Shown here piece after piece: positions 52,781 to 64,000 of a stretch of 64,000 nt of DNA; the first letter of the stretch is position 1; each line of letters opens with the position of its first letter. The position numbers were made by a program, and so were the translations under genes. The stretch lies in the NCBI RefSeq assembly GCF_003254395.2, contig NC_037643.1, forward strand, positions 7,708,963-7,772,962, given 5' to 3'. The notes beneath the pieces were generated by a model. The model was not told where the DNA came from. It saw only the letters and a program-made list of their open reading frames with translations, and did not search any database. The DNA is from Apis mellifera. Its lineage: Eukaryota > Arthropoda > Insecta > Hymenoptera > Apidae.

Positions 52781-55492
52781 GTGATTGACCTTTGAATTTT
52801 CTTGCGTAGTCAGACACGGATTTAACGAGAAAGAGAAAGAGAGAGAGAGATTCATCGTAATTATCTCTAACAAGACATTAGGGACGAATCAAAGGAGACT
52901 TCGCACTTGTGCGGAACAAATTAATTACTTGCAACTTACTACGTACATCGATGACGATCTTGGCTACGATTCGGTGAAATTATCAGTAGACGTTAATTAA
53001 GAGCGATTAATAAATAGAATCAATAATACGACCCGCTCGTTGCATTCCTAAATGATTAATCGCGAAATTAATCGGTCATATCGAAATATCGTCGAGCATT
53101 AAACCGAAAGCTATTACTAGTATCGAAAATACTATCCATATTATCTTCAACGTCATACTCCATGATACTATGTAAAATCGATACTTTTGATATCTTATAT
53201 ATATATATATTCTTTAACATCGTTTTCTATTCGTTGTTTTATATTTCAATGAGTTATAAATACGTGTTAAATATTTTATAAAAGTTTGACGAGCTTTTTC
53301 ATCGGATTTTTAAATTTTTAATAAAAGAATACGTTATATATTAATATAACGTGATTCACTTGGAAATATATATATATATATTTTATATTTTAGTTGCATT
53401 AAAATATTTTCAAAACACGTATATTTTCCGCAAATTAACTTGGAGATATAAATTTTCAAATTTGCTCCGGCTGGCCTTAATCGAATTTCAAACTTCGCAT
53501 CACGAAAAATCAATTCGAGATACACGTAGTTAAACTGATTAAAGAAAAGAAAATACAGATATTTTTATTAAATTTGCAATATGATCGCGATCATATAAAA
53601 ATCAAATCAAATAAAATAAAAATCGGGATCTTAGAATCTCTTAATTAAAAATGTTTTTCGTGTATCATCCATATTTAATCCGTACAATCCATAATTATAC
53701 GTTTCCATATAAATCACACACATTCTGTACACACATTATTGTGTTCCATTATTCAATCGATACGGGATCGATTTGGATATTGATGAAATTGAATTGAACT
53801 GCAATTAAACTCGTTAATTCTAATTTTGTCATAATTTTACGTAACGCTATTTCGTTAATAAAATACCAATATCTCTCTTACGTGTAAAGACGCGTAATCG
53901 CTGTCAATATACCCGAACGATGTTTCTTACGTAACATGTGATTTGCATAATATGTTATGCGGGTATAAACACGTATATAATGCACGTGTATCCCGATGAA
54001 AAAAAAAAAAAAAGAAAGAGAAAGAGAAAAAGTACAATGAAAGAAAACACGATCCATTGTAAATTTCAATGAAATCCAAGTACAAAAAGGCTTTGAGGGG
54101 AGGGGGGGAAAAACGAAGTTCCATTTATTGCTACGAAAGCTGGAGGAACAATCAATGGCTATAAATCCGATTCAATAGCGTTCTAAATGTCGCAGACACG
54201 ACGTATGAGAAAGATAAGATAACTATATTTGCGATTACGGTTTTTCTAGAACCACCCTTAAGTGGACATATGGCTTTTATTGACGCGACATACATATTTT
54301 AAGAAACGATAAATTCTTCGCTGGAATTGGATCTAAGAACTTTTTATTATTAATTATCTGAAACTGAAATTTATTTGACGAATTACTATAAAATTCAAGA
54401 GAATATATCGAGATGTATGCAAATAAAATTGGAACGAAACGAATGAAGTTGAGGAAAAAAAGAAAAAAGACGAGAGTTAAGGAAAATTTATACGATACGA
54501 ATAATTAAGGGATAATTGTGATTTTATTCCTGAATTTGAATTTTCATGTTTTAAAGAAACGCAGCGGGAAATAATATATCACGTGGAATCGAGTTTCCAG
54601 GATCGTGGATATATGATGTCTTATTCCTTTTTATCCTAAGGGTTCCTAAAGTCCCTTGGAAACCAATAAAACTCGCCACCCTCGTCCCACCCTCGATAAA
54701 AATCAAACAGTTTGATGCCCTCGAATGGGATTCTAATTTATTCAGGATTTAACGTCTAGTAGTTACAAGCGATTTTTCCATTTCGTGGAAAATCTAAAAC
54801 CGTTGTTATATGTATATAAAAAAAAAAAGAAATTTCTCTTATATCTCGCAAAAAAATATATATAAAAATAAAATCCGGAAATATTCCAATCCAATTCGTC
54901 CAATCACGAAATTATCGTTTCCTCCATTTTAAATTGCATATACATTTTCCACGAAGATAAAAAAAAGAAAGCTACGAGATGAAAGATTAATCGAAAACTG
55001 TTCATTTCCTTCTCTCTCTCTCCCTCTTTCTTTCTGTCTTTCAAGTAGCTTCTTAGACTGGTATAAAATCTGGTATCTCTACTCCTCCCCCCTGCCATGT
55101 TGATTTGAAAAGAGACGTAAATCAAGACCGACTTTTATCCGTCTTCATCCCACCGTAAAATCCAATATCTCGTATGCGAAACTTTACGATTTTGCGCGAA
55201 CTGATGAGGAATCGGTGTATAATCGATAAATCTTTCGTCTCCTCGAGTGCAGCCCCCATCAATAATGCGGATAGAGGGAAAATAAAGCGCTCTTTACTAG
55301 CAATAATAAATTTCCCTTGAAAGGGAATTTTTCAGGGTTCTTTTTTCTTTTCTTTTTTTTTTTTTTTCTCGCTTTCGTTAATATCGGCCGGTGGCCTCGT
55401 AAACTAAGACAAATCGATATCACCGAGTTGCCCCGTGTGTATCGCGAAACATATCGCTCTCGCGAGTACATTATAAATTCATAGTGTTTTTT

Positions 55493-55511
55493 AAAAAAAA
55501 AAAAAAAAAAA
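55493..55511 (+). repeat. 19-base A run
   Basis: Uninterrupted A homopolymer following TTTT; no sign of a retroposed gene beside it. Confidence 0.9.
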
Positions 55512-57232
55512 TAACACGCGACTTGCCCAAACGGAGCTCTATTCGATCAAGTTACGGCACATTTTTAATTTTTGTCGAAGGTTCTTCTTTTGACAAAGTC
55601 GTGAAGGGTGAAATGATGCATCGGTGCTGACGAGATTTCTTTTTATCTTGGCTCTTCTTTCTTTTTTTTTTCTTTTTAATCACGTTTTTATTCCTTTTCT
55701 TTCCTTTTTTTTCCCCTCCAGATATGAATTATTGAACAAGAGGGATTAATAGGATGAGCTTGTTTTTACAAAGTTGCAATACGTTCGATGCACTTTTCGA
55801 TCTGGAGTGGAACAATAAAAATTTTAACGGTCAATAAATATTCTGTGAAATATTCCCACACGTGTGTCTGTATAATAAGCTATGGTTTATTACTGTCCGG
55901 GAATTATGCAACTGCTTGAAGCAGGCAACTTGACCGTTAACAAGAGGGAAAGTAATTACAAGTAATTACTAAATACCGTATAATTTCGTATAATTCAGCT
56001 TTACGATTTTGTTTAAATCCTTTTCCATTTTTATACGAAATTAATTGATTAATGATATTTATTCGAAAGTCGATGGAAAATTGCACAAAGATTCGAATGC
56101 TTTAAAGTTAAATAAACTGGAAACAAATAATCGAGAGACGAGTAATAAAAATTTCTTCTGAGATGTAGTTACAAAAAACACTCGTGACAATTATGTGACA
56201 ACATTGAAAAATATTTAAACATGAATAAAAAAAAAATCGAACGTCCCAATTTGTAACACAAAGACTCTTCTCCCCACAAATTTGCAGAATTCGGATTCTC
56301 GATAATATGCCCATCGATTAATGCAATATGAAACATTCAGATACATTGGAATTTATGCTAAAGCAAAAATATATTAATACTTAAAGATACGAATGAATAT
56401 TTAACGCCACACGTAATACAAAATTACTGTAAACCATTCCGAGAATCACGAATAATCATAATCTTCAATTATCCGTAATCATCGCGGAATTTTCAGCAAG
56501 AAATTCATCAAACCGACAAATTTTATCAAAAATTTAAAAACGATTTAAATCACCAGAGTTAAAAACACGGGGGGAAAAAAATTTCTCTGATAAAATTTTC
56601 CTAAAACTTCCTGCTTAATCATTGATCCATGCCCGGAACCAAACCCAGATGTTCCTCTGTCTGTATTTCAATAATTCAATAATTATAAATACCAAGAAGA
56701 ACAACTTGGTTCGACTTACTCGTTAATAACGCACGCGATCGAAAAAAAATTTTCCAACCGGTTGAAAATCTCGGTCAAAGCTTCGTCCCCGATTCAGCGG
56801 ATAAAGCGGCAGAAACGCGTGGAAGAAGGGGAATAAAGTTAAAAAATTGAAAGAAAAGAGAGAGAAAGGAAAAAGAAGAGAGGGTGGAGGGAAGGGAAAA
56901 AGGAAGAAGAGAAAGGACGGCGGTTTCCCTTTGAATCTGGCCAATTGGCCATCCGCCTAAATAATTTATATATCGTGGAGTACATTCACGTGGAAGAGGA
57001 GGCTGGTAATGAGCGGCCCTGCACTTAACGGAGTTTCGCTCTCCTGTCCGATAATTCGTTCGATAATATTGTTTTCGCGCGTAATTAACTCCCTGGCTAG
57101 CACGTGAACCGCCCCCTTCTCTTCGTGAAATTCTCGATTGCTCCAGCTGCTCCATAAAACCAATAACCGTCACACAACATAGTTAACCGCGTATAGCTCG
57201 ACCGCACGAAAATCATCCACGAGGATCGTAGG

Positions 57233-57680
57233 TTCGTGGGCAAGGAAAGAAGATACCCATGGGGGATGAATGACGTCGATCCCAAAATTAGAAAATAAGA
57301 AGGGTAAGAAAAAAAGAAAACATATACACGATGAAGAATCATATGTTAATTAAATATTAAATCAAGAAGTTGGAATAACTATTGTTATATGATCTCGTTT
57401 TCAGAATCAGGAATATATAATCGATCCAACTCGAGAAAATTTTCGAACATTTTAAGTTCGTGGGCAAGGAAAGAAGATATCCATGGGGGATAAATGATCC
57501 CAAAATGAGAAAATAAGAAGGGTAAGAAAAAAAAAACATATACACGATGAAGAATTATATGTTAAGAATTAAATATTAAATCAAGAAGAACTGGAATAAC
57601 TATTGTTATATGATCTCGTTTTCAGAATCAGGAATATAATAATTGATCCAACTCGAGAAAATTTTCGAACATTTTAAGTT
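57233..57680. repeat. tandem duplication, two copies of a 224-bp unit
   Basis: The unit starting TTCGTGGGCAAGGAAAGAAG at 57233 starts again at 57457, and both copies end with GAACATTTTAAGTT (to 57458 and 57680). Shared internal landmarks include CATGGGGGAT, the A-rich run before CATATACACGATGAAGAA, CTATTGTTATATGATCTCG and AACTCGAGAAAATTTTCG. Differences are a short deletion after GGGGGAT in copy 2 and scattered small indels, so this is a segmental duplication of moderate age rather than a microsatellite. No coding function is apparent. The identical short Phe-rich minus-strand frames in both copies reflect the duplication. Confidence 0.95.
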
Positions 57681-60600
57681 GATTTAACTTTAGAGTGTAA
57701 AGTATAGATTTGTCCCAAAAATTTAGCCCTCCGGAACGAAGAAATTAAAATTAATCAGATTCCAAGAATCCCCGAGTGTTTAATTTCGATGAAATCGTGT
57801 CGAGACAGAAGGATTTTTTTCAATAACCTGATCCCAACTATTCCACCCACCATACCGTTGCCTCATCATTGAAATTTCCTTTCAATCTTCCCGATTCCCG
57901 CACGACACGGATTTTATAGGAAATAAATAGAAGAACGGGAGAATAGGCGGACGGGATGATAAAAGATAGACGATCGAGAGCGTAAGTGGAAGAACAGGGA
58001 AAGAAAAAGAGGAGAGAAAGAGAGGGACACACGGAATCCATACCGTGGCGACAGTCGACCTATTGCTTTCCCCCCATTCCTTGGAAACCCTTGGCTTTAC
58101 TCCCGTCTCAGGAGTTCAAAGCACCCCATTTATAATGACGATGCCCGTATCCTTAACCAAGGACGATCCTTCCTGCGGTTACAAACTCCCGCAGGATCCT
58201 CATATTGGATTCCTATCCTCTCCACTTCAAAACCTCACGATACCTAGTTATCCTGACTCTGAACATCGGAAAATGGAGATGGATTGCATCGTTCGCAAGT
58301 GCACGACCGACTAATACGCGTGAATTATTTATAAGTTAACCGATCGTGTTGACGAATTCGCAGGGAGGAAGACCGATTTCACTAACGATCTAATGATTTC
58401 GCTAATTGAAGTATTTTAACCCTCTGCGATTCTATATAAACAGATAAATTTTACGAAGAATTTTTATATCTTAATTTTTCTAGAATCCTGATCGATATAC
58501 CTTCGTAACATTTTCGTGTTAATTTTCTTCATTTTAATCATTGTATAGTTGTAACAGGATAATGATTTTTTTATAATAAGAAATGTGATTTTTGATACAA
58601 CGCTCATGAGTTTTGTTCGTCGATCAAGATTGTCAGCAACTGTTACGAAATTGTTATCTGTAACATGCTCGGTTCGTGGTTTTAACTGTCGCTTCCTGGG
58701 ATGGCTCCCGGTTAATGCATATTTATGACGAAGATTAAAGTCCGTTTTGCGTGCAACTTGTGCCCCCCGAAGAAAAATACACGAGAAAAAAAAAATCTAA
58801 GCACTCACCACAGTTAACGCGTATTCATTGCTGAAGAATTGCACTCGTAAAAATTTCATCGTATTATTTGCGACGCGACGAGATGCTACGAAAAATCTTT
58901 TTTAAGTTCGAGATATAAATTTCCTTTAAATTTGCGTTCTTTTTTTTGAAATTTAAATATTTCGATCAATTGAAATTATACGATGAATAATAATACAACG
59001 TAGATATCACGCGTGTAAATAGTGCAGATACATTGATTATTGCAAAAATATGTTTTACACTGCGAATTAATTAAGTAAAAATACATCATTATACGTTCGA
59101 ATTATATAAAGAGCTCTTAAAAGTCATTAATCGTGTAATTACGATTAAATATCGAATATTCTTCAAACTGCGAAAAGTTTGAAGAATCGTATCGACAAAT
59201 TTATCCATTTTATACCAAAAAAAATATACATATATATATTAATCACATTTCTTCACAAGCAAACATCGAAAATAGATATAAAATGAATACAATTTATCGT
59301 ATAATTTATCAAAATTACAAACGCACAGGATATAATAACATTCTCCCGTAATATTTAACTCGATTAAGCAATAGTGTGAAACGGAAATATAAACACGGCC
59401 GTCTACGAACACGATTGTAAAATGTCAACGAGGCATTCGGATTCGCGTGTCGAGGCGGGTAAGAAGCAAGAATTTCCAAGTTTCGTTGAACCACCTGTCG
59501 TAGTACCTGTTATATTAACCGTGGCTCGATTTAGATCGCATACCTTTTCGGTCCGTCCTAATATTATCGATGCCATCAACAAGGAGAGTGACAAAGTGGC
59601 AACGACAGGTTAAGATCAAAGCGTTCCTAAAGTTCATTCCGCTCGGGTTCCGCAACGTATCACGTCGATGCCAATCCACCGGATAGTTGGCCAAGATAAA
59701 TTCTACGACGTGTTACACCCTTTGCGCCGTTATTTTTAGCGATCGGCTAACACTTCGAAATCCTCCCCCTCTGTTTGCTAGCGCGAGCTCACCCTTTCGT
59801 GATCGAGTCGAGGAGGAAGGAAACACACATCGAGGAGAGCAGCGCGCAAGGAGGCGATAACGAGAAAAAAAAAGCTTTTCGAAAATATTGTCCGAGCTAA
59901 GATGGGTTATCTAGCTAGTGAGAAGAAGAAGGGATTAGAAAATGTGAAAAGTCCAATGTATTTTTGCCCCGGTGAGAAAGGAGCCGGTTTTTTCTCATCT
60001 TTGAAAAGTTTGGAAGCATTAACGGCTCGAAGAAACGAAGAACGATCGATCGAATACCGAAAAACTGGAGGTAAATAAGAAGATAGCCCTGTGTAACCAC
60101 GAGGGAGGAAGAGTTGCGCGACTTTTCAGAGGGAGTTTCTGGCCTGTTGTTGAATTGAAACAGCATAACTGTTTCTCATGCACTATTCAACGTGGCATCA
60201 TTACATCTGTTTGACGTCATCATATTATCAGATAAGGGGAGCTCGCAGCACGGCGGGGCGTAATTGCTTTTGCGATATTATGTATGTAATTCAAGTTTAA
60301 TTTCGATGCAATTAATTCTTCGAAGCTCGAACAGTTTCGCGATAATTTCTCTATCGAAAACATCGATCGGCCGGCTGCGTTTGCATTCTGACGCGAATTC
60401 TGATCGATTCGTAACCGGGAAGGTTACGAATTAAAATTTTATTCGAATTTCGAACGAAAAGTAATCGAAATTAAATCGTTCCTTTCGGTTACACGAAGAA
60501 AATAACGTTTAAGCTTCGTTTCAAAACGACGCGTTTAAACCATTCTTTCAGGAGGAAGATCGAATCATGACTCGAGTCTCTCAAAGTCTTTCAAAAAGAT

Positions 60601-63345
60601 GCGCGAGGTAAAGTGGCCGGAAAATATCATTGGAAGATCTTTAGCTTCGTTTGCGACGATGCTTTTCCTATTCTTGGCTTCTCGGGAAATCTATATTCTT
60701 CGTGCAAACATATATATGGATATAATACGATATATTCGTGAAACTTTAAGCGATCAAGGAGGATATCTCGAGTCATTTACAAAACTTCAACGCTCGAACA
60801 AAGAGAGTTCGATGATGAAGGGGGGAATAATGGAAACACGATAATATTCAGATCCGTTGAAACGTGGTTGTTTCAGTTTCGAAAACAAAGATTCTGCCGC
60901 TAAGAGAAATTTACAGAAACGTTTTCACTGTAACTCGCGTACAAATTCATATTCCAGTTATGGCTTGTATTGTCTACGGCATATGGAATTAAATCCCTCG
61001 ATAAATACGGGAAGAAAGTTTGAACGGATTTATATAGGATGGAAGACAAAGAAAGACAAAGAAACAATGTTTAATTTATCAAAAAGATATAATCGATATT
61101 GAAAGAGATATTGTTAATACTTTTGTTTTTATTATCAATTGCGTATGTAGTTTCTTCGATTTCCGATATCTACATAAAATAATTTTAAAATTAATCAAAT
61201 AAATTGATTCCTCGAATAGTCGAGGGTGAAACAAGGGTGCAATTTAATAAGCGAGATCTTCATACCCCCAATTGTTTTCCGCTTCGAAATTCTTTCTGGC
61301 CGCGTACGGGACGATGGCGAACGAGCGATACAATTTATACGAATCGACGATGAACGCACGACGATGGCGCGGCATCGTTTCCCCATCTAGATCGTTATCG
61401 TTTTATCAAACGCCGGTTATTTCCTTCGCGCGGGATCGAACAAATGTTCGCTCGAACAAACGGTCGGTTCCTGTTCATAAAGAACTTGACGCGAAATAAC
61501 GGTGGATTCGTATTCCGGTTTTTTCCCCTCATGGCAACCGTGCCGAAATAAAGTTTAAGCCGGCCTTTACGAGTGTAAAATAGATTGTCCTCGTTATTGT
61601 AGGCGATGCATCTCCATTAACGATGACACATTTCCACGACATGGCGAAAAACGCGGTGTTCAAATGCAACGTTGTTCCCTTTCTAAGTGCGCGAGTTGCA
61701 AAAAAGTAGGTCTCTGGCAGAGACATTGTCATTGAAAATATTATACGCAGTGAATGGAGAGAGAGAGAGAGGGGGAGAGAAGAGGGGAAAAAAAAAATGC
61801 TGAAGCTGAGGGAGGGGAGGGGGGGAGGATTTCGCAAGCGCGAATCCTTTGAGTATACAACAAAGAAGGGAAAAGAAAAATGAAGCACGAAGAGGGAAAG
61901 AAATAGAATAGATCGGGTAAACAGTAGTTGAACCCTTTCTCGCATTGTCTCCTTTTTCTTCTTTTTTCCTTTTCGTTCTAATTTATATTCCGCCCGACAA
62001 ATTGCCTCGTACACTCGGAATAAAATTTCTCCGGTGCATCGACCTCTCTATTTCCGTTCCATCGCTAATAAAGAACGACACACAAGCTGGATCTATCCAT
62101 TCGCGTCATTTGCATAGCAAGCTTAATTAAATATTAATCGGCCTTCGATCATTAATACTGGCTTACGCGATCCTTTCAACGCGGAAAGGAAGGTATCGTG
62201 GTGTACAGGACGGATGCGAGATCATCAACCCCGAGGAGTTTCAAAGTTTCACGGAGTAGAAGAAAACGTAATACGTGTTTCAACCGCTAGCCAAGTCGCT
62301 CGCTGCTTTCATTTTTTTTTCCCCCCTTTTCAATAATATGTCGTTGCTCCGGAAAGTCTTTCATTCATACGTTTCTCACCGGGGAGATGATACCTCCGAC
62401 GATCCCATTGTAACGTGCAACGTGCTCTTTGTCGCGAAAACGGCAGGAATTCGCACTTTCGTGATCACGAATAAATTAACGCCGGCGCACGCCCCGCGAA
62501 TCTAAAGCTAGAGAAGAATCTGCCTAAGAAAATATACCTGCCCCCATTTCCTTCACTTTCATTTTTATAATAACTCGAGAGACACACGTAATCAGAAGTG
62601 TCGTGAAAAAGCATCCCTTTTTATTAGTCTCGTTTCCCTCCAGACTTATTTGGATTTCGGGGTGACCCGAATAACCTATCCCTATCTGTTGTAAAAAAAA
62701 ATATACACCTAAAAAATATGCATTACGGGTATCCACAACGATCTTGTCCAAATTGCATGGAGATACATTTACATGCGCGTATCTAAGAACGAGTTTTATG
62801 ACACCTCGTCGTCAATCTTTCGCGAGATCGATCGTTTCCTCGCGACGAATCGCGATACAGTTATGAAGAAGATCCCGGCCACGTTTCTCGTAGCATCGTC
62901 GCGAATTATTTTTTAAATAAGTCGCTGCAACTCGAGACCGCTGCCACCCACTTTGCGATAAATAACACGTATATATTCTTGTTACATTCAAATTTGATCC
63001 GCGTAATCTCTAGAAGTGCAAATCCTACGAGAATTCCCCCGTTAATCTTGCCCCCCGATTCTCTACTCTATTTTCCCACCCAATTCGATCTTCGAATCGA
63101 TAAAACAAAAAAAAGAAAAAAAAAGCATCGAATCTACATAGCGACGAAAACTTGCTTTAAATAATAAATTGCGATCTGAAAATTCTCCATCGATCTCTAA
63201 CGATAAATCAATCGTCAAGATATGAAGCGAATTTCCAAAATGGTGTAGCAGCCGCGATCATTAACTTTATGACATCATTCGATACATAAGCTTGGACCCG
63301 TCACTATCAACATTACCATAAATCAAATATCTGGTAAGTTATTAC

Positions 63346-63459
63346 CTGTCTGATGGACTGACAGGCCAAAGGAAGATCTAGGTGGAGCTTCGCCTGAGAT
63401 CGTCCCTGTCAGCCAACATATGCACGAGAACTCTACGTTCACCCTGTAGCATCTCGTAG
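63346..63459 (-). other. tentative upstream exon (114 nt, phase 1 at both ends)
   Basis: On the minus strand a long CT-rich tract (63536-63465) is followed by the first AG (63461-63460), then 114 nt to a donor GACAG|GTAATA at 63345. Read in phase 1 it has 37 codons without a stop, including CYRVNVEFSCICWL and APPRSSFGLSVHQT, and leaves a single G. That is exactly the phase the exon at 38176 needs (G+CG = Ala, giving HQT-A-EQFN). The encoded peptide does not clearly resemble the usual first C2A strand, and the frame upstream has no Met. It could equally be a 5'-UTR exon with small upstream ORFs (one reads MLQGERRVLV and stops after 24 codons) or chance. Only phase and borders support it. Confidence 0.22.
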
Positions 63460-63490
63460 CTACATCGGGTGGCCGGGCGAGCAAGAGGAG

Positions 63491-63536
63491 AAAGAGAGAG
63501 AGAGAGAGAGGGAGGGAGGGAGGGAGAGAGAGAGAG
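63491..63536 (+). repeat. (GA)n/(GGGA)n microsatellite
   Basis: GA run, four GGGA units, GA run. On the minus strand it forms the pyrimidine tract just upstream of the tentative exon at 63346-63459. Confidence 0.95.
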
Positions 63537-63715
63537 TCGAGTTGCGTGGTCGTGATGGTGGAGCGTTGGTGGAGGATACGAGGATGAGAAGGGGTGGAGG
63601 AAGCGGTAGTAGGGGTTACGGTAGGTGAGCGGTAGAATCGGAGGCGGTGGGGGTCGATGGCGGTGGTTGAAGAAGGGAATGACCCCGTGCACCGGGGTCA
63701 ACCGTTGCACTATGC

Positions 63716-63795
63716 TCTCTCTTTCTATCTCTTTCTTTCTCTTCCTCTTCTTTTCACCCCTTTCCACCCTCTATCCTCTCTCTCTCTTTCTTTCG
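63716..63795 (+). repeat. CT-rich low-complexity tract
   Basis: TCTTTC and CTCTCTC words over about 80 bp in the GC-richer end of the window. Confidence 0.8.
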
Positions 63796-64000
63796 CTATT
63801 CCCTAGTCATAGACCGAACACTCATGCGCTTTGTTATCGGTGTATGTACCGACTGTACACCGTCGTACGAACGAACGTTACCACCTGAACACACGTACAC
63901 GCCGTGGTTCTGTACACGTGCGTCGTCTACGTGCCTGGAAGAAGACTTCGGGCCCCGCTGATATTTATGGTCAGATATGGGACAAAGATAAAAGAAGCAT

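Larger units (their letters stand above)
38177..63345 (-). other. region upstream of the first recognised unc-13 exon (intron or 5' flank)
   Basis: This 25-kb stretch lies 5' of the exon at 38074-38176 on the gene strand. Since that exon starts mid-domain, at least its nearest part is intron. It is AT-rich with homopolymers, a GT run (38392-38412), a degenerate repeat cluster (41720-42100), an AAT run (45884-45903), a 224-bp tandem duplication (57233-57680) and GC-richer patches at 50400-50720, 51940-52060 and 58020-58320. I found no exon that clearly encodes the missing first C2A strand. Confidence 0.6.

Noticed and set aside
59422..59613. 63-codon plus-strand ATG frame MSTRHSDSRVEAGKKQEF and a phase-1 donor on the opposite strand
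   Set aside because: Both strands open over the same bases, no homology, and weak GTATGC donor; insufficient support.
1..64000. ATGCAAAT octamers in several places
   Set aside because: Number seen is about what the AT-rich composition predicts on two strands.
1..64000. tRNA, rRNA, snRNA genes and CRISPR arrays
   Set aside because: Looked for A/B-box pairs with acceptor stems and for regularly spaced identical repeats with unique spacers; none found by eye.

Overview
The window looks like animal, most probably insect and hymenopteran (bee-like), nuclear DNA. It is AT-rich but not short of CpG. It is crowded with GA/CT, TA and poly-A/T microsatellites, has short CCTAA runs, and consists mostly of stop-riddled intronic sequence. 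There are no bacterial-style operons, tRNA or rRNA genes, or CRISPR arrays. The taxonomic call is inference from composition and from the one recognisable gene.

The only gene I can name is on the minus strand: an unc-13/Munc13 family gene (synaptic-vesicle priming factor). Three internal coding exons, read from high to low coordinate, are at 38176-38074, 35413-35296 and 14343-14220. All have canonical AG/GT borders and their phases match exactly (1-2, 2-0, 0-1). Joined, they encode about 115 residues, which is the N-terminal C2A domain from the EQFNSYVTLKLQNVKSTT segment to the closing LELPF. C2A is the part of long Munc13 isoforms that homodimerises or binds RIM zinc fingers at the active zone. 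The exon carrying the first beta strand, upstream of 38176, and the exon after LELPF were not securely found. C1, C2B, MUN and C2C must lie beyond position 1.

Layout: 1-14219 is the intron after the third exon, with a purine-rich degenerate repeat at 4868-5660, a mariner-type MITE at 12945-13149 and long TA/CT microsatellites. 14344-35295 is a 21-kb intron with a 24-bp tandem repeat ending in a 26-bp-arm hairpin at 15979-16086, a GC-rich island at 26400-28070 and a possible alternative first exon at 24698-24742. 35414-38073 is a 2.7-kb intron. 38177-64000 is upstream intron or 5' flank, with a 224-bp tandem duplication at 57233-57680 and a tentative symmetric upstream exon at 63346-63459 beside a CT-rich segment and a weak TATA-like element.

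Nearly all other open frames are by-products of purine/pyrimidine-skewed low-complexity DNA. A few that cannot be dismissed purely by composition are listed as findings with low confidence.
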